Shown: positions 36,467-49,255, counted from the first letter of the stretch. The stretch is DNA of 64,000 nt from Butyricicoccus pullicaecorum DSM 23266 (GCF_900167005.1 NZ_FUXW01000011.1:1-64000); one strand, 5' to 3'. Notes: generated by a model from the letters alone, not told the origin. Made by a program: numbers and translations.

Positions 36467-37028
36467 AGATACAGCCTCCTTGCGCTGCGGCGCAGACCGT
36501 TTTTCTTACTATAGCAGATTGCTGCGCAATGTGCAATCGGCAGCAGATTGAAAGAACAGACCGGATACCGAAGGATAAATAAACTATTATATGCTTTTCT
36601 TAAACGCAATACAATACCGGAAAATGGGAAATACTTGCGGAAAATGCGCAAGATTTTTGTTCAGAAAAAAATACATCGAACGGTGCAGACAAGTGCACGC
36701 AGAGCGTCATGGTCAGATTGCAAAAGTAAATTTCGGAATCTGCACGAAATTAGATATTGTGTCTAAAAATATAGGAGAAAATTGGAGAATTGGCACAATC
36801 ATAAAAGGATTTTGCACGGTGTGCACATTGCACAAAAGAGCGTATCTTGAGAATTTGCGCCCGTTGCAATGCAAAAAATTCAGTGCTATGATGGGTGCAC
36901 AAGATCCGAACGGAATCTGCAATTTGGCCAAATTGCGAAAAATATGCAAACATGTCCCAAAGTCTGGATGAGCAGCGGGGGAGCGGAGCGTTGGACGGCG
37001 TTCGACAAACCGAAAGGAGTTTACTTTT
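36467..37028. promoter_or_regulatory. long divergent control region of module 1
   Basis: 562 bp without a gene. It holds ATACTTGCGGAA at 36631-36642 and a cluster of GTGCAC/TGCAC words (36683-36700, 36815-36836, 36894-36899). No promoter was assigned with confidence, although start-proximal AAAGGAG at 37013 marks the downstream gene. Confidence 0.5.
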
Positions 37029-38348
37029 ATGAGATTCGATCAGTGCACAAACGGAAATATCTTTATGCATGGCTGGACGCTGGAACAGTGCGTGATGAGC
37101 GAGCACGATAAAGCCATTCTGCGTGAGCTGGCAAAGAAAATGCGATCGTACGCAGAACAGCCGGAAGAGCAGGAGAAGTTCCAACTCTGGCGTGATCACA
37201 ATGATCTGAAAGAAACGCGTCCGCTGATTTATCTGGACCTCGAGAATGGCTGGAACGAGCTGCTTCCGCAGGAGTTTACCTGCCAGTGCGAAGGTGAAAT
37301 GGCACAGGAATGGGAGATGTGGCTGCATAAGGAGCTGATCTATGCAGAAAAAATTAAGTGCGATAAGCCGATTGAGGCCAAGTTCTACATTCCCTACATG
37401 GCGCATGACACCATGTGGGGCATTGATAAGAAAGTAATCGGCGATGCGCACAGCGGCGAGGCTTATACTTGGGAAAGCCCGATCACCGACGAGATGATGG
37501 AAGAAGACGTGGATATGTCTACCATCATTAAGACCCCGCAGATTACAATCGACTGGGAGGCAACCAACGCGTTTACCGCCATTGCACACGATGTGTTTGA
37601 CGGAATCTTGGAAGTGGAGCGCCGCCATTGGTGGTGGTGGGGCATGGAACTGACCCATCCGTATGTTGATCTGCGCGGGTTTGAGAACATGCTCGTGGAT
37701 TTTTACGATTATCCCGAGAAAATGCACGAAATTCTCGAGTTGTTCACCCGGGGCTATGAGGCAAAGCTGGATTTTCTGGAGCAAAACCACCTGCTGACAC
37801 CCAATACCGGCAACTGCTATGTCGGTTCGGGTGGACTGGGCTTGACCAATGATCTGAACTCGGGTGCAGCCGTACCGAATTCCGCGATGGACATTTGGGG
37901 TTTCCATGAGAGTCAGGAGACCGGCGAAGTTTCGCCCGAAATGTTCAAGGAATTCATTTTGCCTTATCAGCTGCGGCTTGCCAAGCGGTTTGGTCTGAAT
38001 TATTACGGCTGCTGCGAAGGTCTGGATCGTCGGTTTGAGTACGTCAAGCAAATCCCGCGTCTGCGTCGTGTTTCGGTGTCACAGTGGGCAAATATCCCGC
38101 TGATGAGCGAGATGCTGGGCGGCGATTACGTGTTCTGTCACAAGGTCAGTCCGACCGATATTGCCGTGCCGCAGATCGATGAGGAGTACATTCGCCGCCG
38201 CCTGCATGAGGTACTGGTTAAGTGCAAGGCTTGCGGCAATCATGTAGAACTGATTATGAAGGATAATCATACCATTGCTAATACGCCGTATAACGCTTAC
38301 CGTTGGGTAGAGCTGGCACGGGAAGAAGTTGCTCGTGTATATGGCTGA
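37029..38348 (+). CDS. URO-D-like protein of unknown function, module 1
   Basis: 439 residues, long for the URO-D superfamily, and clearly paralogous to the protein at 53905. Shared features: the N-terminal helix with LWRDHNDLK, a central YENALYDLYDYPEQMHKI-type strand (here FENMLVDFYDYPEKMHEI), the glycine-rich TNDL/THDL loop, SPEMFKEFI, a YYGCCEGL metal-like patch (C328, C329) and a C-terminal MKDNHTIANTP. Some members of this superfamily transfer methyl groups through zinc and corrinoid, but no partner is present. It is followed 78 bases later by a sugar-binding lipoprotein, so carbohydrate or glycoside chemistry is likelier. ATG at 37029 after AAAGGAG. Confidence 0.8.
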   Translation: MRFDQCTNGNIFMHGWTLEQCVMSEHDKAILRELAKKMRSYAEQPEEQEKFQLWRDHNDLKETRPLIYLDLENGWNELLPQEFTCQCEGEMAQEWEMWLHKELIYAEKIKCDKPIEAKFYIPYMAHDTMWGIDKKVIGDAHSGEAYTWESPITDEMMEEDVDMSTIIKTPQITIDWEATNAFTAIAHDVFDGILEVERRHWWWWGMELTHPYVDLRGFENMLVDFYDYPEKMHEILELFTRGYEAKLDFLEQNHLLTPNTGNCYVGSGGLGLTNDLNSGAAVPNSAMDIWGFHESQETGEVSPEMFKEFILPYQLRLAKRFGLNYYGCCEGLDRRFEYVKQIPRLRRVSVSQWANIPLMSEMLGGDYVFCHKVSPTDIAVPQIDEEYIRRRLHEVLVKCKACGNHVELIMKDNHTIANTPYNAYRWVELAREEVARVYG

Positions 38349-38426
38349 GGTGAATCATTTGTGAATTTGAGAGATGGAAAAGAGAGTCAATGAAACGGGA
38401 GACCGTTTGGAAAGGAGCACGTTTAT

Positions 38427-39428
38427 ATGAAGTATCAGCACGTATGGAAGCGCGTTAGTGCGATGGTTTTGGCGGGTATTTTGGCAGGAACAATGACTGC
38501 ATGCGGCGGTCAGACTGCGGATGAGAGTGAAACCGCACAGCAGGCGCAGACCGACGAGGCATCGGACAAGGAATATCAGGTCGGCGTGATTGTTAAGACC
38601 ACGGCTTCGGAATATTGGAGTTATGTAGTAGCCGGTGCCGAAGCGGCAGCGGAAGATCTGGGCAATGTGGATGCACAAATTTACGGTGCAACAGCTGATA
38701 CCGATTATGAAGGCCAGCTCAATTTAGCAGAAACCATTTTAACTTCGGGCACCAAGCAGGCGATTGCCATTGCACCGCTGAACTCCGGTATGGCGGAAAC
38801 CGTGCTCAGTCAGGCAACCATCCCGGTTTTGGCGGTTGATACCAATTTCGAGGGCGCTGAGACGTTTATCGGCACGGCACACGAAGATGCGGCATATCTG
38901 GGCGGACAGTATGTTGCCGAACAGATTGGCCAGGGCGGCAAGGTTGTCATTTTGGCGAATATTCAGGGTGAATCTACTTCGGAAGCTCGTGTCAGCGGCT
39001 ATAAGAGAGCGCTGGAAGAAGGCGGCTGTGAAATCGTTGAGATTCTGTACACCGATGGCGTAGGTGATAAGGCAGTCAATGTCATGGAAGGTGCGCTGCA
39101 AACCCATCCGGATATGGATGCCGTGGTCTGCTGCGCAGATGACGTTGCACTGGGCGCAGCCCGTGCGATCGAGGCCGCAGGCCGACAGGATGACGGCATC
39201 ATTGTCTGTGGATTTGATGGTATTTCCTCCGGTGTACAGGCGGTTGTGGACGGAAAGATTTCGTGTACGGTTGCACAGGACCCGTATAATATGGGTTATC
39301 AGGCGGTTGAGAGCATGATCGATGCTATCAATGGCGAAGAACTGCCGGAATTTATCGACACGGGATGTCAGATCATTACACCGGACAATGCCCAGGAATA
39401 TCTGGATAAGCTCAACAGTCTGGTATAA
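38427..39428 (+). CDS. sugar-binding lipoprotein, module 1
   Basis: 333-residue Peripla_BP_4 lipoprotein (lipobox GTMTAC). Binding-domain marks: VIVKTTASEYWSYVVAGAEAA, IAPLNSGMAETV, AVDTNFEGAETFIGTAHEDAA, CADDVALGAARAIEAAG and VCGFDGISSGVQAV. It is closely similar to the lipoprotein at 55336, which follows the other URO-D-like gene. No permease or ATPase is encoded next to it, so it must lend its ligand to a transporter elsewhere (the RbsAC-like pair 5 kb away is a candidate) or act as a sensor. ATG at 38427 after AAAGGAG. Confidence 0.9.
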   Translation: MKYQHVWKRVSAMVLAGILAGTMTACGGQTADESETAQQAQTDEASDKEYQVGVIVKTTASEYWSYVVAGAEAAAEDLGNVDAQIYGATADTDYEGQLNLAETILTSGTKQAIAIAPLNSGMAETVLSQATIPVLAVDTNFEGAETFIGTAHEDAAYLGGQYVAEQIGQGGKVVILANIQGESTSEARVSGYKRALEEGGCEIVEILYTDGVGDKAVNVMEGALQTHPDMDAVVCCADDVALGAARAIEAAGRQDDGIIVCGFDGISSGVQAVVDGKISCTVAQDPYNMGYQAVESMIDAINGEELPEFIDTGCQIITPDNAQEYLDKLNSLV

Positions 39429-39460
39429 ATATATCTGAACTTCTTCTTTTTCTCACACAT

Positions 39461-39499
39461 ACAGAGAGCGTGGCCTGTAAAGGCTGCGCTCTCTGTTTG
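39461..39499 (+). terminator. terminator of module 1
   Basis: ACAGAGAGCG / CGCTCTCTGT then TTTGT. Confidence 0.75.
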
Positions 39500-39524
39500 T
39501 CTGTTGGGGATAAAGGTCAGTAAG

Positions 39525-39553
39525 AAAGCCCCCGAATATTTTTCGGAGGCTTT
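39525..39553 (-). terminator. terminator of the adenosine deaminase gene
   Basis: AAAGCCcCCGAA / TTCGGaGGCTTT hairpin just after the add stop; T-run on the minus strand. Confidence 0.65.
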
Positions 39554-39573
39554 AATAGCGAAGTTATAATATT

Positions 39574-40578
39574 TTATGCCTTGTGATAGCAGTCACAGAA
39601 GATCTTGAGCTTATCCCGCAGCAGCTGTTTGGTTTCTGCATCGCAGAAGCTTGCGCGGATGGCATTTTCCTGCAAGCGGATGAGGTCGGATGCACCCCAA
39701 CCGAACGCGTTGGCGGACTTTTCAAGTTCGGTGCACAGATCGATGCTCATAAGCATGGGATCGTCGGTGCTGACCGTGACCGGAATGCCGAGTTCGTACA
39801 GCTTTCCGAGCGGGTGTTCTTCCAGACTGGGGTACAGTTCCATCAGGTTGGAAGTCGGGGTGATGTTAAGGGGGATGCGCTCGTCGGCCAGACGGCGCAG
39901 CAGGACAGGGTCGGTAATAGAGCGCACGCCGTGATCGATGCGCATTGCGCCCAGAATGTCAAGTGCTTCCCAGACACCCTCGGCCGGGGAGGACTCACCG
40001 GCATGTACCGTGATGGCAAACCCGGCGTGCTTGGCTTCCAGAAAGGCGTCGCACAGTACGCGATTGGACTGCTTGGAAACTGCTTCGTTGCCGTCTACCG
40101 ACAGACCCATCAGGCGCGGATGACGGTGAGCGGTCATCCAGCGCACCAGCGCCAGCGACTCCTGTTTGGTCTGCGAGCGCAGCAGGGAGACGAGCAAGCG
40201 GCAGTCGGTGTAGCCGTCCTCGTAAGCCTGATCGAAGCCTTCCAGAATGCCGGGAATCAGCTGCTGGTAAGAGAGCGCTTTCCAGTGTGTGGGATTGGTG
40301 ATTACTTCGGCGTACATGATGTTCTGCGAAGCGGCGTAGCGCGCGTAGTCGTATGCCAGACGCTTGACATCCTCGGGGTTTCTGACCAGAGAACAGATCC
40401 AATCCAGTCGATCGAGAAAATCGGCCAGACCGGTAAAGGAAAAGAGTTCATCGGCCGGCTTGGGCAGCGGCGTCTGTGTTTTCTCTGCAAGTTCCTGAAT
40501 CAGTTCCAACTGGACGGTGCCCTCCAGATGAATGTGCAGCTCCACCTTGGGCAGTTTTTCGATGAATGCGCGTCCCAT
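39574..40578 (-). CDS. add: adenosine deaminase
   Basis: 334-residue adenosine deaminase, normal length. Zinc ligands in VELHIHLEG, the catalytic HAGE, IDHGVRS and VSTDDP are all present in order. It converts adenosine or deoxyadenosine to inosine for purine salvage. ATG at 40578 after GGAGG. It is a single-gene unit, divergent from the rpiR gene. Confidence 0.95.
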   Translation of the reverse strand: MGRAFIEKLPKVELHIHLEGTVQLELIQELAEKTQTPLPKPADELFSFTGLADFLDRLDWICSLVRNPEDVKRLAYDYARYAASQNIMYAEVITNPTHWKALSYQQLIPGILEGFDQAYEDGYTDCRLLVSLLRSQTKQESLALVRWMTAHRHPRLMGLSVDGNEAVSKQSNRVLCDAFLEAKHAGFAITVHAGESSPAEGVWEALDILGAMRIDHGVRSITDPVLLRRLADERIPLNITPTSNLMELYPSLEEHPLGKLYELGIPVTVSTDDPMLMSIDLCTELEKSANAFGWGASDLIRLQENAIRASFCDAETKQLLRDKLKIFCDCYHKA

Positions 40579-40828
40579 AATCTAAATAACCTCCTGTCAG
40601 TGACGGGTGTAATGTCTCAAATCAGTCTGTCTTTTTATTGTAATGGATTTTTTTCAAAAGTCTTGGGATAAAATGAAGAAATTCGTTTCGGGGACAAGCG
40701 GGTGACGGGATGCGCGGCTGGGGTGCAGTCTAATTTATCCTTTGAAATTCTCGCAATACTCGATTTTTTACATTTGTTGGACAAATTGAGCGTTCTTTTG
40801 CGATATATAAAAGGGGAAGCGTATAGAA

Positions 40829-40857
40829 TTGTAAATTATTTGAGGGTATGATATACT
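40829..40857 (+). promoter_or_regulatory. promoter of the rpiR gene
   Basis: TTGTAA, 17-base spacer, TATACT. The other 250 bases of this divergent region (40579-40828) show no gene. Confidence 0.75.
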
Positions 40858-40894
40858 CACTACAAGACAGGAAGCGGGAAAGAGGGCGAAGATT

Positions 40895-41755
40895 GTGTTG
40901 TTGGTGCAGCTGAAAGAGATGAAGAACTTCACAAATCACGAAAAGGATGTAGCAAACTATATTCTGACGCACATGGATGAAATCCCGGATATTTCAGCCG
41001 GAGAGCTTGCCAAGGCGTCGCTGACCAGTAAGGCAACTGTGGTTCGCCTGAGTCAGAAGCTTGGACTGTCCGGGTATCAGGAATTGAAGCTCAAATTGAT
41101 TGCGGAAGTCAACCAGAATGAGCGCATCGGGCAGATTCTGGCCAATGAACCGATCACGCCGCAAAGTTCGTACTCAGATATCATCCACACCATTCCGGGA
41201 CTGTATGACAAGGCGGTTACCAATACGCGGCTGACGCTGAACAAGACCGACATGCTGCGCATCAACCACTTTTTGCAGGAAGCCGAGTGCATTGATATCT
41301 ACGGTACGGGCATCAGCTACACGCTGGCACAGGCTGCGGCGTTTAAGTTTGCAACGCTCGGCGTGGAGAGCTCGGCCTATGAGAGCATTAACGGTCACTA
41401 TCTTGCCGCCCGAAAGCACAAAAAGACGGTCGCCTTCGTCATCAGCTTTACGGGAGCCAATCGCACGGTGGAGACCATGGCCAAGTATCTGCGCACGGCT
41501 ACGCACAACCATGTGGTTGGCATTCTGGGACCGCACAACCAGAGAACCCGTCCATGGTGTCATGAGGTCGTGGAAATTCCCAATCGTGATTCTATTCTGA
41601 GCTTGGATGTCATCACTTCGTTTGCCGCAAGCAATTATGTGTTTGATATCTTTTTCTCTCTGCTGCTCTCGCGCTGTCAGGAACAGCACGTGCAGTCCTC
41701 GCTCGAAATGGTCCGGCACAGGAACCTCCTGCTCAACGAAAGCTTTGATGCGTAA
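40895..41755 (+). CDS. MurR/RpiR-family regulator
   Basis: 286-residue regulator: N-terminal helix-turn-helix (ISAGELAKASLTSKATVVRLSQKLGLSGYQELKLKL in part) and a C-terminal SIS domain (about 105-240; IDIYGTGISYTLAQ, VAFVISFTGANRT) that binds phosphosugars. Start GTG at 40895 with a purine-rich leader. It is followed by the beta-glucoside PTS and 6-phospho-beta-glucosidase genes, which it most likely controls by sensing a sugar phosphate made by that pathway. No BglG-type antiterminator is present. Confidence 0.9.
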   Translation: MLLVQLKEMKNFTNHEKDVANYILTHMDEIPDISAGELAKASLTSKATVVRLSQKLGLSGYQELKLKLIAEVNQNERIGQILANEPITPQSSYSDIIHTIPGLYDKAVTNTRLTLNKTDMLRINHFLQEAECIDIYGTGISYTLAQAAAFKFATLGVESSAYESINGHYLAARKHKKTVAFVISFTGANRTVETMAKYLRTATHNHVVGILGPHNQRTRPWCHEVVEIPNRDSILSLDVITSFAASNYVFDIFFSLLLSRCQEQHVQSSLEMVRHRNLLLNESFDA

Positions 41756-41765
41756 TCGCGTTTTG

Positions 41766-41797
41766 AACCGATGTTTCACCAGCATCGGTTCTTTTTT
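41766..41797 (+). terminator. terminator of the rpiR gene
   Basis: AACCGATG / CATCGGTT followed by CTTTTTTT. A possible promoter for the PTS gene follows (TTGCAC at 41832, TATGTA at 41854, spacer 16). Confidence 0.8.
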
Positions 41798-41908
41798 TAT
41801 CTATTTTGAACCGACGGACCGAAATGCATTTTGCACATTGTATTCGGTGAAAATATGTATTATTTTAGTGTTACCGCACAGAAAGACGGAAATAGAAACA
41901 GGAGGTAA

Positions 41909-45267
<3,359 letters not shown>

Positions 45268-45325
45268 CGTTCTGTCAGTTTTTCAAAATCCATAAAGGAA
45301 AAGCACTGACTGATTTCTGAACAGG

Positions 45326-45897
45326 TCCAGTAAAACCGGACAACAGACAAAAGGCCCCCTAATGTAGGAAAATAGAACTACATTAGGGGGTCTTAGTATG
45401 TCTGGGAAAAAAGGGATGAAAAAGTATCCTGTCGAGATACGGGAAGAAGTCGTGTCACGAATTCGTGCAGGAGAAAGCCAATATACGTTGAGTCGGGAGT
45501 ATGGAATCTGGTGCCGGACACCATTCGCCTGGCCATGAAGCAAGCGAAAAAGAGGGTCGCACCTCCACAGAGACCAGGGGGTTCAGTACACCTCGCAAGC
45601 ATACTTTGACCTGACAAAATCTTATGGAATTATACCCTCAATGTCAAGACGAGGAAATTGTTATGACAACTCTATGGCGGAAAATTTCTTTTCTATCCTC
45701 AAGACAGAGTGTATCTATCGCCGTAAATCAGACTCATTCTGTGAGGCCAATGAAATACTTGACCGTTATATTCATTTTTACAACGATGAGCGCATTCAGC
45801 TTAAAACTGGAGTGGCGCCGCTTATGCTGCGCCACTCTAGTTAAAACTTCATATTTTTCTACATAGCGGCCTTTTTGTACTGTCCGCACAATCTGGA
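45326..45897 (+). mobile_element. internally deleted IS3-family element
   Basis: The ends are imperfect inverted repeats: TCCAG ... CGGACA ... CAAAAGGCC ... ATGTAG-AAAATA on the left matches the reverse complement of the right end (CTGGA at 45893-45897). A strong hairpin CCCCCTAATGTAG / CTACATTAGGGGG (45355-45390) sits before the first frame, as often seen to shield an IS from outside transcription. At 572 bp it is less than half a full IS3 element and cannot move by itself. Exact outer ends and target duplication are unclear. Confidence 0.75.
45398..45844 (+). pseudogene. IS3-family transposase remnants (OrfA start, OrfB end)
   Basis: 45398-45538 encodes the helix-turn-helix start of OrfA (MKKYPVEIREEVVSRIRAGE, then SREYGI) and breaks off after GIW. 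From 45566 another frame carries the OrfB integrase end: HRDQGVQYTS, RRGNCYDNSMAENFFS, YNDERIQLKTGVAP. The middle, with the first catalytic aspartates, is deleted; the final catalytic glutamate region (AENFF) remains. Confidence 0.8.
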
Positions 45898-45924
45898 GCA
45901 GTTTAAAATCCTTCGGCTTTTATG

Positions 45925-46599
45925 TTATCTGCTTAGCAGCCAACCGATACCCGCAGCAGTGCGCTCGGTTGCATGATTGTAGTGATTGCCAGAATTTTGC
46001 TGAAATACGGTATCGACACCTTTTTCCTGATAAAAAGTTTGAATTTCCTCGGTGTTTGATTGCACGCTTTGCAGAATAGGATTGCGCGTTTTACTCTCTT
46101 TATCGCCCAGAGAAAAATACATATAATCTGGCTGACATTTTGGTTCGTGGGAAAAGATGTACTCTTTTATGCCCGGAAACCATAGAGAGCCGGACATACT
46201 GCCCACGCGGGAAAACAGGTCTGTCTGATAGATCGCGTACACGGCGAACAATCCTGCCAGAGAATATCCGGCGATGCCGCGCCAGCAGGGAGGACCCGCA
46301 AGATTATTTTCTACCGCAGGGACAATCGTTTCGGTTAGTAGTTTGAGATAATCGTCTGCACCACCTGTGCAGGGCGGTGTGTTTTTAAAGATTGGCGGGC
46401 AGTCCCACGGAGCCATATCGTGATCCCAGTCCAAGTCGCTGATTGCGACCAATGTAAACGATGGATAGTGCGCATCTTGTGCCGCTTGAAAGATTTTCTG
46501 TCTTTCGCCGGAAAAGGTGTTGAGGTAAATCACGGGAGCATTTGGCGCAGAACTTGCAAAAACGGATATGGTTTTATTGGCTATGGAAAATGTGCGCAT
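45925..46599 (-). CDS. alpha/beta-hydrolase, esterase family
   Basis: 224-residue hydrolase of the putative esterase (Fes/IroE-like) group. The nucleophile elbow is GYSLAG, followed by VGSMSGSLWFPG, an acidic LGDKESKTRN and a late histidine in NHYNHATERT, giving a plausible Ser-Asp-His triad. No signal peptide, so cytosolic. It starts 59 bases after the chloramphenicol acetyltransferase gene, probably on the same transcript; the substrate is unknown. Confidence 0.8.
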   Translation of the reverse strand: MRTFSIANKTISVFASSAPNAPVIYLNTFSGERQKIFQAAQDAHYPSFTLVAISDLDWDHDMAPWDCPPIFKNTPPCTGGADDYLKLLTETIVPAVENNLAGPPCWRGIAGYSLAGLFAVYAIYQTDLFSRVGSMSGSLWFPGIKEYIFSHEPKCQPDYMYFSLGDKESKTRNPILQSVQSNTEEIQTFYQEKGVDTVFQQNSGNHYNHATERTAAGIGWLLSR

Positions 46600-46658
46600 T
46601 TGACTTCACCTGCTTCTGTTTTCGATCATAGATGCAAATATCGCCTTTGTTGCAACAC

Positions 46659-47285
46659 TTACGCACCTAACGTATCGATCAGCTCCTGCAATTCATTGAT
46701 GAAGCGGCTGGTGTGGAATCCATCACAGACCGCATGGTGCACCTGTACAGACAGCGGAATATAATATTTCCCATTGTCTTGCTGATATTTTCCAAAGGTG
46801 AAAATCGGCAGAAGATAGTCATATCCGTTTTTCAGATTCAGATTAAACCCTTCAAAGGTAGTCCAGGGAATCATAGAGACTGGGAAGGTGTTCTCCGGAG
46901 GATTTGGCTTTGCCATCATCCCTTCTGTATTGCCGTAATGCTCCATATCTTCCTGATATCGCGCGCAGAACTCGGTATAGTCAGCCGTATACGCCGTCCA
47001 GAGATTGGAAAACGTTTGTGTATCCTTGTGGAAAATCGTATAGCACGGCATCATTTCGGAAAATACGCCGACCTGCCCGTTTTCATTCATTGCGGTGCGG
47101 AACTCCTCGTGTCGATTGACGATCGTAGTGAGTCCGTACAAAAGGGTAGGATACAGCTTTTTATCTTTCAAAGCGGTAATATCCAGTTTTACCGTTATGC
47201 TATACGTGCAGGGAACGTGTTTAAAGTAATGATCAAAATATTCTTTTCGCTTCCAAGCTTCCTGTTCAATCAACTGAAAGTCCAT
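46659..47285 (-). CDS. cat: chloramphenicol O-acetyltransferase (type A)
   Basis: 208-residue CAT, normal length, very like the clostridial CatP/CatD type: RKEYFDHYF, VPCTYSITVKLDIT, NRHEEFRTA, SMIPWTTFEGFNLNL, and the catalytic histidine in VHHAVCDGFH. It inactivates chloramphenicol by acetyl-CoA-dependent O-acetylation. Start ATG at 47285 after AGGAGG; the longer frame has no binding site. It has its own strong promoter. An IS3 remnant lies just beyond the downstream esterase gene, consistent with acquisition. Confidence 0.93.
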   Translation of the reverse strand: MDFQLIEQEAWKRKEYFDHYFKHVPCTYSITVKLDITALKDKKLYPTLLYGLTTIVNRHEEFRTAMNENGQVGVFSEMMPCYTIFHKDTQTFSNLWTAYTADYTEFCARYQEDMEHYGNTEGMMAKPNPPENTFPVSMIPWTTFEGFNLNLKNGYDYLLPIFTFGKYQQDNGKYYIPLSVQVHHAVCDGFHTSRFINELQELIDTLGA

Positions 47286-47346
47286 TGTATCCTCCTGTTT
47301 GGAACAAATCAATAAGTATCGACGTTTTGTATTCAGTACCTCTTTT

Positions 47347-47375
47347 ATTATAGAAGTTTTGTGCAGCTGAAACAA
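47347..47375 (-). promoter_or_regulatory. promoter of cat
   Basis: Minus strand TTGTTT (47370-47375), 17-base spacer, TATAAT (47347-47352). Confidence 0.75.
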
Positions 47376-47411
47376 TATATGCGGGAAAAAACATGCGTTC
47401 GTCAAGTGGGG

Positions 47412-47440
47412 TTGAGAAATTGCAAGATTATCACTATAAT
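47412..47440 (+). promoter_or_regulatory. promoter of the two-component/redox operon
   Basis: TTGAGA, 17-base spacer, TATAAT, 56 bases before the response regulator. Confidence 0.78.
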
Positions 47441-47495
47441 GAATACAAAATCTGTGAGTACCTCGTGCTGTGGAAAATAAGAGATGGAGATTGAT

Positions 47496-48161
47496 ATGCG
47501 GATTTTAGTGATTGAGGATGAAAAAGAATTATTACAGGATATTGCCAGAGGTCTGAGCTTAAAAGGATATGCGGTAGACCAGGCTGACAATGGCAGGACA
47601 GGCTGTCAGATGGCGATTGATGAAGCGTACGACCTTGTCGTATTGGATTTGAATTTACCGGAAATGGACGGTTTTTCTATTTTAAAGGAACTTCGCCGGG
47701 AAAATCCGCAGACGAAGGTATTGATCTTATCAGCCAATTCGGAATTGGACAGCAAACTGTCTGGTTTTGAACTGGGAGCCAGTGATTATCTGACAAAACC
47801 GTTCCATTTTGCCGAGCTGGAAGCGCGTATCCGTGTCTTATTAAACCGCAAATTCGTTCAGCAGTCCAACTGTCTGACCTATGAAGCAATTGTACTGGAT
47901 ACTTTGAATCGAACCATAGAAATCCATGGGATACCGGTTGGCCTCACTACAAAAGAATTCGCTATTTTAGAGTATTTTCTTTTGAATCAGGGACGTTTGA
48001 TTACTCAACAAGAGCTGATCGATCACGTTTGGAACGGAGATGCCGACCCGTTCAGCAACTCCATTCGGGTTCATCTGTCCGCTTTGCGGAAGAAATTGAA
48101 GAGTGCACTGGGACATGATCCCATTCAGACAAAAATCGGAGAGGGGTATCGTTTGTGCTGA
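47496..48161 (+). CDS. OmpR-family response regulator
   Basis: 221-residue regulator: receiver domain (1-115) with the phosphorylated aspartate in LVVLDLNLPEMDG and conserved lysine in LTKPFHF, then a winged-helix DNA-binding domain (about 125-221; TTKEFAILEYFLLN, NSIRVHLSALRKKL). ATG at 47496 is preferred over one four codons earlier because of the GGAGA spacing. It overlaps the sensor kinase gene by 7 bases, so the two are translationally coupled. Confidence 0.94.
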   Translation: MRILVIEDEKELLQDIARGLSLKGYAVDQADNGRTGCQMAIDEAYDLVVLDLNLPEMDGFSILKELRRENPQTKVLILSANSELDSKLSGFELGASDYLTKPFHFAELEARIRVLLNRKFVQQSNCLTYEAIVLDTLNRTIEIHGIPVGLTTKEFAILEYFLLNQGRLITQQELIDHVWNGDADPFSNSIRVHLSALRKKLKSALGHDPIQTKIGEGYRLC

Positions 48162-49255
48162 AAAAGATTCCGCTGCGCATCCGCTTTACGCTGGTTGCCA
48201 GTTTATTTTTGCTGATTTCCTGCGTCACATTGATGCTGCTCTCTAATGTATCAGCCGTGCACATGATAGAAGCGGTCGCAACGACACCGGCGCTGGAAGA
48301 CGGCTCGATGCCGATCTTATCGTTGGAACCCGCGATGTCGGTTGAGGAACCGTACTATGAGATGTTCCAGCAGAAAACAGCGATTGCTACGGTTTTAATT
48401 GTTTTGGTTGGAAGCGTGGCCACTTACTTCGCGGCAGGATATGTACTGAAACCGATTCGCGATTTATCCAGCGAGGTGCAGAAGCGCAATATCGAAAACC
48501 TGGGAGAACCGATCGAACTGCCGCAGAGTGCCGATGAAATCCGGCAGCTGACGGTGTCGTTTAACCAAATGATGGCAGATTTGCGGCGGTCTTTCCTCTT
48601 GCAGAAAGAGTTTTCCGCCAACGCCGCACATGAGCTCCGAACACCTTTGGCAGTCATGCGCGCGAAGTTGGATGTCTTCTCTTTGTCAGAACAGGTCGAT
48701 CACGGGACGCAGGAAATGGTAGATTCCATCAGCCAACAGCTGGAACGCCTGTCCGTCTTGATTGAAGATTTGCTGTGGTTCAGCAAGGATTTACCGCTGG
48801 AAGAAATGACACCCGTTCCGCTGTATCCGCTGCTCTGTGATGTGGCGGAAGAACTGTCCAGTGTCGCCGACGAGAAAACAATCGAAATTCAGATTGAGCA
48901 GACAGATTGTTATGTTTTGGGACAAGATCGACTGTTAGAGCGGGTGTTTTATAATCTTTTGGAAAATGCGGTGAAATACAGCCCGGCGGGCAAACAGGTT
49001 CGTATTTCGACTCAAAAGGAACAAGATTGCGTGCGGGTACAGGTTGCCGATCAAGGCGAAGGCATTCCAGAGGAGTGCCGGAGTGCGATTTTTGAACCGT
49101 TCTTTCGCGTAGACAAATCCAGAAGCCGTGCCGTCGGCGGAAGCGGTTTAGGACTTGCGGTGTGTAAGAAGATATTGGAGCGCCATCACGCACAAATTAC
49201 GGTTTTGCCCAATCAGCCCAACGGCAGTATATTTGAAATTATCTTTCGATCTTAA
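48155..49255 (+). CDS. sensor histidine kinase
   Basis: 366-residue membrane kinase: two membrane segments (about 10-30 and 75-95) with a short extracytoplasmic loop, HAMP domain (about 95-150), phosphoacceptor His in NAAHELRTPLAVMRAKLD, and ATPase motifs NLLENAVKYS, DQGEGIPEE, GGSGLGLAVC. GTG start at 48155. The stimulus is unknown; the redox proteins encoded directly after it suggest the thiol or iron-sulphur state of the envelope. Confidence 0.94.
   Translation: MLKKIPLRIRFTLVASLFLLISCVTLMLLSNVSAVHMIEAVATTPALEDGSMPILSLEPAMSVEEPYYEMFQQKTAIATVLIVLVGSVATYFAAGYVLKPIRDLSSEVQKRNIENLGEPIELPQSADEIRQLTVSFNQMMADLRRSFLLQKEFSANAAHELRTPLAVMRAKLDVFSLSEQVDHGTQEMVDSISQQLERLSVLIEDLLWFSKDLPLEEMTPVPLYPLLCDVAEELSSVADEKTIEIQIEQTDCYVLGQDRLLERVFYNLLENAVKYSPAGKQVRISTQKEQDCVRVQVADQGEGIPEECRSAIFEPFFRVDKSRSRAVGGSGLGLAVCKKILERHHAQITVLPNQPNGSIFEIIFRS

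Noticed and set aside
36784-36812. TTGGCACAATCATAAAAGG as a sigma-54 promoter of module 1
   Set aside because: No GC at the -12 position with the required 10-base spacing.
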